Assembly: GCF_051014445.1 (NCBI RefSeq)
Contig: NW_027488370.1
Coordinates: 7,006,001 to 7,070,000 of the forward strand
Source of the DNA: Colletes latitarsis
Lineage: Eukaryota > Arthropoda > Insecta > Hymenoptera > Colletidae
Length of the DNA stretch: 64,000 bases
Direction of reading: 5' to 3'
Below, in pieces: positions 39,001-52,880 of this stretch. Numbering within the stretch: position 1 is the stretch's first letter; every line of letters starts with the position of its first letter. Under the pieces are notes generated by a model. It was not told the origin of the DNA and did no database searches. It saw only the letters and a list, made by a program, of their open reading frames with translations. Made by a program: the position numbers and the translations under genes.

Positions 39001-40012
39001 CGGATCCTGGGTTTTTTCTGGTTTGGATCACGTAGTAATGTGGTAGCACACTGAAACAGTCCATTAAACCTGGTTTCGATCAATATTTTTGAGGATAACG
39101 CATGTTAGATCTAGGTTAGGCCTGGGATTTGCCCTCATCAGACACATACTTTCGCATTCGTCACATACTTCTTGATCGGATCCTGGGTTTTTTGTAGTTT
39201 GGATGACGTAGTAATGTGGTACCACACTGAATCATTCAATTAAACCTGGTCTTGATAAATGTTTTAGAGGATAACGCATGTTGGGTCTGGGATAGGTCTG
39301 GGATTTGCCCTCATCAGACACATACTATCGCATTCTCCACATACTTGTTGTACAGAGCCTGTGTTTTTTTCTGGGTTGGATCACATAGTAATGTGGTACC
39401 ACACAGAAACAGTCGATTAAACCTGGTTTCGATCAGTATTTTTGAGAGTAACGCATGTTAGGTCTAGGTTAGGCCTGGGATTTGCCCTCATCAGATACAT
39501 ACTTTCGCATTCTTCACATACTTGTTGAACGGATCCTGGGTTTTATCTGGTTTGGATAACGTAGTAATGTGGTAGCACAATGAAACAGTCCATTAAACCT
39601 GGTTTCGATCAATATTTTAGAGGATAACGCATGTTCTGCCTAGGTTTGGCCTAGGATTTGCCCTCATCAGACACATACTTTCGCATTCTTCACATACTTG
39701 TTGAACGGATCCTGGGTTTTTTCTGGTTTGGATCACGTAGTAATGTGGTAGCACACTGAAACAGTCCATTAAACTTGGTTTCGATCAATATTTTACAGGA
39801 TAACGCATGTTATGTCTAGGTTAGGCCTGGGATTTGCCCTCATCAGACACATACTTTCGCATTCTCCACATACTTGTTGAGCAGATCCTGGGTATTTTTC
39901 TGGTTTGGATCACGTAGTAATGTGGTACCACACTGAAATAGTCGATTAAACCTGGTTTCGATCAGTATTTTTGAGAGTAACGCATGTTAGGTCTAGGTTA
40001 GGCCTGGGATTT
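33001..40012. repeat. Higher-order repeat block with 1.76-kb (10-monomer) units
   Basis: The TGTTAGCACGC monomer recurs at 33938 and 35702, 1764 bp apart. A monomer pair with CCGCATCAGACACATAGTTTC recurs near 33149, 34913, 36675 and 38427, about 1752-1764 bp apart. The block is built from the same monomers as the preceding one but with a shorter unit, as expected from unequal exchange. Confidence 0.83.
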
Positions 40013-43008
40013 GCCCTCATCAGACACATACTTTCGCATTCTTCACATACTTGTTAAACGGATCCTGGGTTTTTTCTAGTTTGGATCACGTAGTAATGTG
40101 GTAGCACACTGAAACAGTACATTAAACCTGGTTTCGATCAATATTTTAGAGGATAACGCATGTTCTGTCAAGGTTAGGCCTGGGATTTGCCCTCATCAGA
40201 CACATACTTTCGCATTCTTCACATACTTGTTGAACGGATTCCGGGTTTTTTCTGGTTTGGATCACGTAGTAATGTGGTAGCACACTGAAACAGTCCATTA
40301 AACCTGGTTTCGATCAATATTTTAGAGAATAACGCATGTTAGGTCATGGTTAGGTCTGGGATTTGCTCTCATCCGGCTCGTACTTTCGCATATTTCTCAT
40401 ACTTGATGGCCAGATTCTGGACATCTTCTAGTTTGGATCACGTAGTAATGTGGTACCACACTGAAATAGTCGATTAAACCTGGTTTCGGTCAATATTTTT
40501 GAGGATAACTCATGTTAGGTCTAGGTTAGGCCCGGGGTTTTCCCTCATCAGGGTCATATTTCCGTGTTCTTCACATACTTGTTGAACAGATCCTGGGTAT
40601 TTTTCTGGTTTGGATCACTTAGTAATGTGGTACCACACTGAAATAGTCGATGAAACCTTGTTTCGACCAATATTTTAGAGGATAACGCAAGTTATGTCTG
40701 GGATAGGTCCGGGATTTGCCATCAGGCTCATACTTTCGCATTCTTCACACACTTGTTGTACAGATCCTGGGTTTTTTTCTGGATTGGATCACGTAGTAAT
40801 GTGGTACCACACTGAAACAGTCCATTAAACCTGGTTTCCATCAATATTTTAGAGGACAACGCAAGTTAGGTCTAGGTTAGGCCCGGGATTTGCCCTCATC
40901 AGGGTCATATTTCCGCGTTCTTCACATACCTGTTGAACAGATCCTGGGTATTTTTCTGGTTTGGATCACGTAGTAATGTGGTACCACACTGAAATAGCCG
41001 ATTAAACCTGGTTTCGACCAATATTTTAGCGGATAACGCATGTTATGTCTGGGATAGGTCCGGGATTTGCCCTCGTCAGGCTCATACTTTCGCATTCTTC
41101 ACATACTTGTTGTACAGATCCTGGGTTTTTTTCTGGTTTGGATCACATAGTAATGTGATACCACACTGAAAAAGTCGATTAAACCTGGTATTGATCAGTA
41201 TTTCTGATGGTATCGCATGTTAGGTCTAAGTTAGGCCTGGGATTTGCCCTCATCAAACACATACTTTCGCATTCTCCACATACTTGTTGAACGGATCCTG
41301 GGTTTTTTCTAGTTTGGATCACGTAGTAATGTGGTAGCACACTGAAACAGTCCATTAAACCTGGTTTCGGTCAATATTTTTGAGGATAACGCATGTTCTG
41401 TCTATGTTAGGCCTAGGATTTGCCCTCATCAGACACATACTTTCGCATTCTTCACATACTTGTTGGACGGATCCTGGGTTTTTTCTGGTTTGGATCACGT
41501 AGTAATGTGGTAGCACACTGAAACAGTCCATTAAACCTGGTTTCGATCAATATTTTAGAGAATAACGCATGTTATGTCTAGGATAGGCCTGGGATTTGCC
41601 CTCATCAGACACATACTTTCGCATTCTCCACATACTTGTTGAACAGATCCTGGGTTTTTTCAGGTTTGGATCACGTGGTAATGTGGTACCACACTGAAAC
41701 ATTCAATTAAACCTGGTCTTGATAAATATTTTAGAGGATAACGCATGTTAGGTCTGGGTTAGGTCTAGGATTTGCCCTCATCAGGCTCATACTTTCGCAT
41801 ATTTCTCATACTTGATGGCTAGATCCAGGGCTTTTTCTGGATTGGATCACGTAGTAATGTGGTACAACACTGAAACCGGCAATTAAACCTGGTTTCCATC
41901 AATATTTTAGAGGACAACGCAAGTTAGGTCTGGTATAGGTCTGGGATTTGCCCTGATCAGGCTCGTACTTTCGCATATTTCTCATACTTGATGGCCAGAT
42001 TCTGGGCTTTTTCTGGTTTGGAACACGTAGTATTGTGGTACCACACTGAAACATTCCATTAAACCTGGTTTCGATCAATATTTTAGAGGACAACGCAAGT
42101 TAGGTCTGGGATAGGTCTGGGATTTGCCCTCATCAGGGTCAAATTTCCGCGTTCTTCACATACTTGTTGAACAGATCCTGGGTATTTTTCTGGTTTGGAT
42201 CACGCAGTAATGTGGTACCACACTGAAATAGTCGGTTAAACCTGTTCTCGATCAATATTTTAGAGGATAACGCATGTTAGATCTAGGTTAGGCCTGGGAT
42301 TTGCCCCCGTCAGGCTCATACTTTCGCATTCTTCACATACTTGTTGTACAGATCCTGGGTTTTTTCTGGTTTGGATCACATAGTAATGTGGTACCACACT
42401 GAAACAGTCGATTAAACCTGGTTTTGGATCAGGATATTTGAGGGTAACGCATGTTAGGTCTAGGTTAGGCCTGGGATTTTCCCTCATCAGGCTCGTACTT
42501 TCGCATATTTCTCATAGTTCATGGCCAGATTCCGGGCTTTTTCTGGTTTGGATCACGTAGTAATGTGGCACAACACAGAAATAGTCGATTAAACCTGGTG
42601 TCGATCAATATTTTAGAGGACAACGCATGTTAGATCTTGGCTAGGTCTAGGATTTGCCCTAATCAGGCTCATAATATCGCATATTTCTCACACTTCATGG
42701 CTAGAACCTGGGCTTTTTCTGGATTGGATCACGTAGTAGTGTGGTACCACACTGAAACAGTAAATTTAACCTAGTTTCGATCAATATTTTAGAGGATAAC
42801 GCAAGTTAGGTCTGGGATAGGTCTGGGATTTGCCCTCATCAGGCTCATACTTTCGCATTCTTCACATACTTGTTGAACAGATCCTGGGTTTTTTTCTGGT
42901 ATGGATCACGTATTAATGTGGTACCACACTGAATCAGTCGATTAAACCTGGTTTCGATCAGTATTTTTGAGGGTAACGCATGTTAGGTCTAGGTTAGGCC
43001 TGGGATTT
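40013..43008. repeat. First copy of a 2,996-bp (17-monomer) tandem duplication
   Basis: Every landmark from about 40013 is repeated 2,996 bp downstream, including rare variants such as TTGTTAAACGGATCC, GGGATTTGCCATCAGG (a 3-bp loss) and GGATCAGGATATTTGAGGG. I saw only scattered differences, for example ACGTAG at about 40441 against ACGTTG at about 43437. Confidence 0.93.
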
Positions 43009-46004
43009 GCCCTCATCAGACACATACTTTCGCATTCTTCACATACTTGTTAAACGGATCCTGGGTTTTTTCTAGTTTGGATCACGTAGTAATGTGGTAG
43101 CACACTGAAACAGTACATTAAACCTGGTTTCGATCAATATTTTAGAGGATAACGCATGTTCTGTCAAGGTTAGGCCTGGGATTTGCCCTCATCAGACACA
43201 TACTTTCGCATTCTTCACATACTTGTTGAACGGATTCCGGGTTTTTTCTGGTTTGGATCACGTAGTAATGTGGTAGCACACTGAAACAGTCCATTAAACC
43301 TGGTTTCGATCAATATTTTAGAGAATAACGCATGTTAGGTCATGGTTAGGTCTGGGATTTGCTCTCATCCGGCTCGTACTTTCGCATATTTCTCATACTT
43401 GATGGCCAGATTCTGGACATCTTCTAGTTTGGATCACGTTGTAATGTGGTACCACACTGAAATAGTCGATTAAACCTGGTTTCGGTCAATATTTTTGAGG
43501 ATAACTCATGTTAGGTCTAGGTTAGGCCCGGGGTTTTCCCTCATCAGGGTCATATTTCCGTGTTCTTCACATACTTGTTGAACAGATCCTGGGTATTTTT
43601 CTGGTTTGGATCACTTAGTAATGTGGTACCACACTGAAATAGTCGATGAAACCTTGTTTCGACCAATATTTTAGAGGATAACGCAAGTTATGTCTGGGAT
43701 AGGTCCGGGATTTGCCATCAGGCTCATACTTTCGCATTCTTCACACACTTGTTGTACAGATCCTGGGTTTTTTTCTGGATTGGATCACGTAGTAATGTGG
43801 TACCACACTGAAACAGTCCATTAAACCTGGTTTCCATCAATATTTTAGAGGACAACGCAAGTTAGGTCTAGGTTAGGCCCGGGATTTGCCCTCATCAGGG
43901 TCATATTTCCGCGTTCTTCACATACCTGTTGAACAGATCCTGGGTATTTTTCTGGTTTGGATCACGTAGTAATGTGGTACCACACTGAAATAGCCGATTA
44001 AACCTGGTTTCGACCAATATTTTAGCGGATAACGCATGTTATGTCTGGGATAGGTCCGGGATTTGCCCTCGTCAGGCTCATACTTTCGCATTCTTCACAT
44101 ACTTGTTGTACAGATCCTGGGTTTTTTTCTGGTTTGGATCACATAGTAATGTGATACCACACTGAAAAAGTCGATTAAACCTGGTATTGATCAGTATTTC
44201 TGATGGTATCGCATGTTAGGTCTAAGTTAGGCCTGGGATTTGCCCTCATCAAACACATACTTTCGCATTCTCCACATACTTGTTGAACGGATCCTGGGTT
44301 TTTTCTAGTTTGGATCACGTAGTAATGTGGTAGCACACTGAAACAGTCCATTAAACCTGGTTTCGGTCAATATTTTTGAGGATAACGCATGTTCTGTCTA
44401 TGTTAGGCCTAGGATTTGCCCTCATCAGACACATACTTTCGCATTCTTCACATACTTGTTGGACGGATCCTGGGTTTTTTCTGGTTTGGATCACGTAGTA
44501 ATGTGGTAGCACACTGAAACAGTCCATTAAACCTGGTTTCGATCAATATTTTAGAGAATAACGCATGTTATGTCTAGGATAGGCCTGGGATTTGCCCTCA
44601 TCAGACACATACTTTCGCATTCTCCACATACTTGTTGAACAGATCCTGGGTTTTTTCAGGTTTGGATCACGTGGTAATGTGGTACCACACTGAAACATTC
44701 AATTAAACCTGGTCTTGATAAATATTTTAGAGGATAACGCATGTTAGGTCTGGGTTAGGTCTAGGATTTGCCCTCATCAGGCTCATACTTTCGCATATTT
44801 CTCATACTTGATGGCTAGATCCAGGGCTTTTTCTGGATTGGATCACGTAGTAATGTGGTACAACACTGAAACCGGCAATTAAACCTGGTTTCCATCAATA
44901 TTTTAGAGGACAACGCAAGTTAGGTCTGGTATAGGTCTGGGATTTGCCCTGATCAGGCTCGTACTTTCGCATATTTCTCATACTTGATGGCCAGATTCTG
45001 GGCTTTTTCTGGTTTGGAACACGTAGTATTGTGGTACCACACTGAAACATTCCATTAAACCTGGTTTCGATCAATATTTTAGAGGACAACGCAAGTTAGG
45101 TCTGGGATAGGTCTGGGATTTGCCCTCATCAGGGTCAAATTTCCGCGTTCTTCACATACTTGTTGAACAGATCCTGGGTATTTTTCTGGTTTGGATCACG
45201 CAGTAATGTGGTACCACACTGAAATAGTCGGTTAAACCTGTTCTCGATCAATATTTTAGAGGATAACGCATGTTAGATCTAGGTTAGGCCTGGGATTTGC
45301 CCCCGTCAGGCTCATACTTTCGCATTCTTCACATACTTGTTGTACAGATCCTGGGTTTTTTCTGGTTTGGATCACATAGTAATGTGGTACCACACTGAAA
45401 CAGTCGATTAAACCTGGTTTTGGATCAGGATATTTGAGGGTAACGCATGTTAGGTCTAGGTTAGGCCTGGGATTTTCCCTCATCAGGCTCGTACTTTCGC
45501 ATATTTCTCATAGTTCATGGCCAGATTCCGGGCTTTTTCTGGTTTGGATCACGTAGTAATGTGGCACAACACAGAAATAGTCGATTAAACCTGGTGTCGA
45601 TCAATATTTTAGAGGACAACGCATGTTAGATCTTGGCTAGGTCTAGGATTTGCCCTAATCAGGCTCATAATATCGCATATTTCTCACACTTCATGGCTAG
45701 AACCTGGGCTTTTTCTGGATTGGATCACGTAGTAGTGTGGTACCACACTGAAACAGTAAATTTAACCTAGTTTCGATCAATATTTTAGAGGATAACGCAA
45801 GTTAGGTCTGGGATAGGTCTGGGATTTGCCCTCATCAGGCTCATACTTTCGCATTCTTCACATACTTGTTGAACAGATCCTGGGTTTTTTTCTGGTATGG
45901 ATCACGTATTAATGTGGTACCACACTGAATCAGTCGATTAAACCTGGTTTCGATCAGTATTTTTGAGGGTAACGCATGTTAGGTCTAGGTTAGGCCTGGG
46001 ATTT
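43009..46004. repeat. Second copy of the 2,996-bp tandem duplication
   Basis: Direct head-to-tail copy of the preceding block, nearly identical throughout. After about 46004 the two sequences part (GGGATTTTCCCTGATCAGAC instead of GGGATTTGCCCTCATCAGAC). Confidence 0.93.
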
Positions 46005-46702
46005 TCCCTGATCAGACACATACTTTCGCATTCTACACATACATGTTGAACGGATCCTGGGTTTTTTCTGGTTTGGATCACGTAGTAATGTGGTAGCACA
46101 CTGAAACAGTCCATTAAAACTGGTTTCGATCAATATTTTAGAGAATAACTCATGTTAGGTCTAGGTTAGGTCTGGGATTTGCTCTCATCAGGCTCGTACT
46201 TTCGCATATTTCTCATACTTGATGACCAGATTCGGGGCTTCTTCTCGTTTGGATCACGTAGTAATGTGGTACCACACTGAAACAGTCAATAAAACCTGGT
46301 TTCCACCATTATTTTAGAGGACAACGCAAGTTAGGTCTGGGATAGGTCTGGGATTTGCCCTGATCAGGCTCGTACTTTCGCATTCTCCACATACTTGTTG
46401 AACAGATCCTGAGTTTTTTCTGGTTTGGATCACGTAGTAATGTAGTACCACACTGAAATAGTCGATTAAACCTGGTCTTGATAAATATTTTAGAGGATAA
46501 CGCATGTTAGGTCTGGGTTATGTCTGGGATTTGCTCTCATCAGGCTCGTACATTCGCATATTTCTCATACTTGATGGCCAGATTCGGGGCTTTTTCTGGT
46601 TTGGATCACGTAGGAATGTGGTACCACACTGAAACAGTCGATTAAACCTGTTTTCGATCAATATTTTAGACGATAATGCATGTTAGGTCTAGGTTCGGCC
46701 TG

Positions 46703-48240
46703 GGATTTTCCTTCATCAGACTCATATTTTCGCATTCTTCACATACTTGTTGAACGGATCCTGGGTTTTTTTTCTGGTTTGGATCACGTAGTAATGTGGT
46801 ACCACACTGAAACAGTCGATTAAACCTGGTCTTGATAAATATTTTTGAGGGTAACGCATGTTAGGTCTACGTTAGGCCTGGGAGTTTCCGTCATCAGACA
46901 CATACTTTCGCAATCTTCACATACTTGTTGAACGGATCCTGGGTTTTTTCTGGTTTGGATCACGTAGTAATGTGGTAGCACACTGAAACAGTCCACTAAA
47001 CCTGGTTTCCATCAATATTTTAGAGGATAACGCACGTTATGTCTGGGATAGGTCCGGGATTTGCCCTCGTCAGGCTCATACTTTCGCATTCTTCACATAC
47101 TTGTTGTACAGTTCCTGGGTTTTTTTCTGGTTTGGATCACATAGTAATGTGGTACCACACTGAAACAGTCGATAAAACCTGGTCTTGATAAATATTTTTG
47201 AGGGTAACGCATGTTAGGTCCACGTCAGGCCTGGGATTTTTCGTCATCAGACACATACTTTCGCATTCTTCACATACTTGTTGTACAGTTCCTGGGTTTT
47301 TTTTCTGGTTTGGATCACATAGTAATGTGGTTCCACACTGAAACAGTCGATTAAACCTGGTTTAGATCAATATTTTAGAGGATAACGCATGTTATGTCTA
47401 GGTTTGGTCTGGGATTTGCCCTCATCAGGGTCATATTTTCGCGTTATTCACATACTTGTTGAACAGATCCTGGGTATTTTTCTAGTTTGGATCTGGTAGT
47501 AATGTGGGACCACACTGAAACAGTCGATTAACCTGGTTTCGATCAATATCTTAGAGAATAACTCATGTTAGGTCTAGGTAAGGTCTGGGATTTGCTCTCA
47601 TCAGGCTCGTATTTTCGCATATTTCTCATACTTGATTACCAGATTCTGGGCTTTTTCTAGTTTGGATCACGTAGTAATGTGGTACCACACTGAAACAGTC
47701 GATTAAACCTGGTTTTGACCAATATTTTAGAGGATAACGCATGTAATGTCTAGGTTTGGCCTGGGATTTGCCCTCATCAGGGTCATATTATCGCGTTATT
47801 CACATACTTGTTGAACAGATCCAGGGTATTTTTCTGGTTTGGATCTGGTAGTAATGTGGTACCACACTGAAACGTTCAACTAAACCTGGTCTTGATAAAT
47901 ATTTTGGAGGATAACGCATGTTAGGTCTGGGTTAGGTCTAGGATTTGCCCTAATCAGGCTCATAATTTCGCATATTTCTCATACTTGATGGCTAGATCCT
48001 GGGCGCTTTCTGGATTGGATCACGCAGTAATGTGGTATCACACTGAAACAGTCCATTAAACCTGGTTTCGATCAATATTTTAGAGGATAACGCATGTTAT
48101 GTCTAGGTTGGGCATGGGATTTGCCCTCATCAGGGTCATATTTTCGCGTTCTTCACATACTTGTTGAACAGATCCTGGGTATTTTTCTGGGTTGGATCAG
48201 GTAGTAATGTGGTACCACACTGAAACAGTCGATTAAACCT
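46703..48240. repeat. First copy of a 1.4-1.6-kb duplication
   Basis: The rare form CCTTCATCAGACTCATATTTT at about 46710 recurs at about 48301, an offset of 1,591 bp. From about 47360 the offset becomes 1,415 bp. The difference is 176 bp, so this copy has exactly one extra monomer near 47165-47340. Confidence 0.85.
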
Positions 48241-48293
48241 GGTTTGGGTCAATATTTTTGAGGATAACTCAAGTTAGGTCTAGGTTAGGCCCG

Positions 48294-49655
48294 GGATTTT
48301 CCTTCATCAGACTCATATTTTCGCATTCTTCACATACTTGTTGAACGGATCCTGGGTTTTTTTTCTGGTTTGGATCACGTAGTAATGTGGTACCACACTG
48401 AAACAGTCGATTAAACCTGGTCTTGATAAATATTTTTGAGGGTAACGCATGTTAGGTCTACGTTAGGCCTGGGAGTTTCCGTCATCAGACACATACTTTC
48501 GCAATCTTCACATACTTGTTGAACGGATCCTGGGTTTTTTCTGGTTTGGATCACGTAGTAATGTGGTAGCACACTGAAACAGTCCACTAAACCTGGTTTC
48601 CATCAATATTTTAGAGGATAACGCACGTTATGTCTGGGATAGGTCCGGGATTTGCCCTCGTCAGGCTCATACTTTCGCATTCTTCACATACTTGTTGTAC
48701 AGTTCCTGGGTTTTTTTTCTGGTTTGGATCACATAGTAATGTGGTACCACACTGAAACTGTCGATTAAACCTGGTTTAGATCAATATTTTAGAGGATAAC
48801 GCATGTTATGTCTAGGTTTGGTCTGGGATTTGCCCTCATCAGGGTCATATTTTCGCGTTATTCACATACTTGTTGAACAGATCCTGGGTATTTTTCTAGT
48901 TTGGATCTGGTAGTAATGTGGGACCACACTGAAACAGTCGATTAACCTGGTTTCGATCAATATCTTAGAGAATAACTCATGTTAGGTCTAGGTAAGGTCT
49001 GGGATTTGCTCTCATCAGGCTCGTATTTTCGCATATTTCTCATACTTGATTACCAGATTCTGGGCTTTTTCTAGTTTGGATCACGTAGTAATGTGGTACC
49101 ACACTGAAACAGTCGATTAAACCTGGTTTTGACCAATATTTTAGAGGATAACGCATGTAATGTCTAGGTTTGGCCTGGGATTTGCCCTCATCAGGGTCAT
49201 ATTATCGCGTTATTCACATACTTGTTGAACAGATCCAGGGTATTTTTCTGGTTTGGATCTGGTAGTAATGTGGTACCACACTGAAACGTTCAACTAAACC
49301 TGGTCTTGATAAATATTTTGGAGGATAACGCATGTTAGGTCTGGGTTAGGTCTAGGATTTGCCCTAATCAGGCTCATAATTTCGCATATTTCTCATACTT
49401 GATGGCTAGATCCTGGGCGCTTTCTGGATTGGATCACGCAGTAATGTGGTATCACACTGAAACAGTCCATTAAACCTGGTTTCGATCAATATTTTAGAGG
49501 ATAACGCATGTTATGTCTAGGTTGGGCATGGGATTTGCCCTCATCAGGGTCATATTTTCGCGTTCTTCACATACTTGTTGAACAGATCCTGGGTATTTTT
49601 CTCGGTTGGATCAGGTAGTAATGTGGTACCACACTGAAGCAGTCGATTAAACCTG
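48294..49655. repeat. Second copy of the 1.4-1.6-kb duplication
   Basis: Matches 46703-48240 apart from one missing monomer and scattered substitutions. Shared oddities include a 1-bp loss in CGATTAACCTGG and the GGGCGCTTTCTGG variant. Confidence 0.85.
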
Positions 49656-51630
49656 GTTTCGATCAATATCTTTGAGGATAACGCATGTTAGGTCTAGGTT
49701 AGGCCCGGGATTTGCCCTCATCAGGGTAATATTATCGCGTTCTTCACATACTTGTTGAACAGATCCTGGGTATTTTTCTGGTTTGGATCACGCAGTAATG
49801 TGGTACCACACTGAAATAGTCGGTTAAACCTGTTCTCGATCAATATTTTAGAGGATAACGCATGTTAGATCTAGGTTAGGCCTGGGATTTGCCCTCATCA
49901 GACACATAATTTCACATTCGTCACATACCTGTTGAACGGATCCTGGGTTTTTTGTGGTTTGGATCACATAGTAATGTGGTACCACACTGAAATAGTCGAT
50001 TAACCCTGGTTTCGATCAATATTTTAGAGGATAACTCATGTTAGGTCTAGGTTAGGTCTGGGATTTGCTCTCATCAGGCTCGTACTTTCGCATATTTCTC
50101 ATACTTGATGACCAGATTCGGGGCTTCTTCTCGTTTGGATCACGTAGTAATATGGTACCACACTGAAACAGTCAATAAAACCTGGTTTCCTCCATTATTT
50201 TAGAGGACAACGCAAGTTAGGTCTGGGATAGGTCTGGGATTTGCCCTGATCAGGCTCGTACTTTCGCATTCTCCACATACATGTTGTACAGATCCTGGGT
50301 TTTTTTCTGGTTTGGATCACATAGTAATGTGGTACCACACTGAAACAGTCGATTAAACCTGGTTTCGATCAGTATTTTTGAGGGTAACGCATGTGTGGTC
50401 TAGGTTAGGCCTGGGATTTTCCCTCATCAGACACATACTTTCGCATTCTTCACATACTTGTTGAACAGATCCTGGGTTTTTTCTCGTTTGGATCAGGTAG
50501 TAATGTGGTACCACACTGAAATAGTCGGTTAAACCTGTTCTCGATCAATATTTTAGAGGATAACGCATGTTAGATCTAGGTTAGGCCTGGGATTTGCACC
50601 CGTCAGGCTCATACTTTCGCATTCTTCACATACTTGTTGTACAGATCCTGGGTTTTTTTCTGGTTTGGAACACATAGTAATGTGGTACCACACTGAAACA
50701 GTCGATTAAACCTGGATTTGGATCAGGATATTTGAGGGTAACGCATGTTAGGTCTAGGTTAGGCCTGGGATTTTCCCTGACCAGGCTCGTACTTTCGCAT
50801 TCTCCACATACTTGTTGAACAGATCCTGGGTTTTTTTCTGGTTTGGATCACGTAGTAATGTGGTACCACACTGAAACAGTCGATTAAACCTGGTTTCGAT
50901 CAGTATTTTTGAGGGTAAAGCATGTTAGGTCTAGGTTAGGCCTGGGATTTTCCCTGATCAGACACATACTTTCGCATTCTTCACATACTTTTTGACCGGA
51001 TCCTGGGTTTTTTCTGGTTTGGATCACGTAGCAATGTGGTACCACACTGAAATAGTCGACTAAACCTGGTCTTGATAAATATGTTTGAGGGTATCGCATG
51101 TTAGGTCTACGTTAGGCCTGGGATTTTCCGACATCAGACACAGACTTTCGCATTCTTCACAGACTTGTTGAACGGATCCTGGGTTTTTTTTCTGGTTTGG
51201 ATCACGTAGTAATGTGGTACCACACTGAAACAGTCCATTAAACCTGGTCTTGACAAATATTTTTGAGGGTAACGCATGTTAGGTCTACTTTAGGCCTGGG
51301 ATTTTCCGTCATCAGACACATACTTTCGCAATCTTCACATACTTGTTGAACGGATCCTGGGTTTTTTCTGGTTAGGATCACGTAGTAATGTGGTAGCACA
51401 CTGAAACAGTCCACTAAACCTGGTCTTGATAAATATGTTTGAGGGTAACGCATGTTAGGTCTACGTTAGGCCTGGGATTTTCCGACATCAGACACAGACT
51501 TTCGCATTCTTCACAGACTTGTTGAACGGATTCTGGGCTTTTTCTGGTTTGGATGCCGTAGTAATGTGGTACCACACTGAAACAGTCCATTAAACCTGGT
51601 TTCGATCAATGTTTTAGAGGATAACGCATG
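49656..51630. repeat. Satellite stretch with mixed monomers
   Basis: About eleven monomers, several with a longer T run and a TTGATAAATATTTTTGAGGG variant. Some resemble monomers at 42.2-42.5 kb and 46.1-46.4 kb, but no clean higher-order unit was found. Confidence 0.7.
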
Positions 51631-52668
51631 TTATGCCTGGGTTAGGCCTGGGATTTGCCCTAATCAGACTCATACTTTCGTATTCTCCACATACTTCTTG
51701 AACAGATCCTGGGTATTTTTCTGGTTTGGATCAGGTAGTAATGTGGTACCTCACTGAAACAGTCCATTAAACCTGGTTTCGATCAATTTTTTAGAGAATA
51801 ACGCATGTTAGGTCTTGGTTAGGCCTGGGATTTTCTCTCATCAGGCTCGTACTTTCGCTTGTTTCTCATACTTGTTGTACAGATCCTGGGTTTTTTTCTG
51901 GTTTGGATCACGTAGTAATGTGGTACCACACTGAAACAGTCTTTTAAACCTGGTTTTGACCAATACTTTAGAGGATAACGCATGTTATGTCTAGGTTTGG
52001 CCTGGGATTTGCTCTCATCAGGGTCATATTTTCGCGTTATTCACATACTTGTTGAACAGATCCTGGGTACTTTTCTGGTTTGGATCTGGTAGTAATGTGG
52101 GACCACACTGAAACAGTCGATTAAACCTGGTTTCGATCAATATTTTTGAGGATAACGCATGTTAGGTCTAGGTTAGGCCTGGGATTTTCCTTCATCAGAC
52201 TCATACTTTCGCATTCTTCACATACTTGTTGAACGGATCCTGGGTTTTTTCTGGTTTGGATCACGTAGTAATGTGGTACCACACTGAAACATTCAATTAA
52301 ACCTGGTCTTGATAATTATTTTGGAGGATAACGCATGTTAGGTCTGGGTTAGGTCTAGGATTTACCCTAATCCGGCTCAAAATTTCGCATATTTCTCATA
52401 CTTGATGGCTAGATCCTGGGCTCTCACACTGGGTATCACACTGATACAGCCCATTAAACCTGGTTTCGATGAATAGTTTAGAGGATTACTCATGTTAGGT
52501 CAAGGTTAGTCCTGGGATTTGCCCTCATCAGACTCATACCTTCGCATTCTTCACATGCTTGTTGAACAGATCCTGGTTTTTCTGGTTTGGATCACGTAGT
52601 AATGTGGTACCACACTGAAACAGTCGATTAATCCTGGTCTCGTTCAACATTTTATAGGATAACGCCGG

Positions 52669-52701
52669 TTAGGACACGGTTAGGTCTGGGATAGGTCTGG
52701 G
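52669..52701 (+). repeat. Three tandem 11-bp motifs with a diverged first unit
   Basis: TTAGGACACGG, TTAGGTCTGGG and ATAGGTCTGGG. The same triplet is present in the duplicated block near 56490. It is a second independent case of a whole 11-bp unit being added. Confidence 0.8.
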
Positions 52702-52866
52702 ATCTGCCCTCATCAGACTCATACCTTCGCATTCTTCACACGCTTGTTGAAGAGATCCTGGGTTTTTTCTGGTTTGGATCAGGTAGTAATGTGGTACCAC
52801 ACTGAAGCAGTCCCTTAAACCTGGTTTCGATCAATATTTTAGAGAATAACGAATGTTAGGTCTTGG

Positions 52867-52880
52867 TTAGGACTGGGACT
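52867..52880 (+). repeat. Left target duplication of retro-insert copy 1
   Basis: TTAGGACTGGGACT, one base different from the right-hand copy at 53157-53170. The same position in the duplicated block is T, so the A arose after the duplication. Confidence 0.8.
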
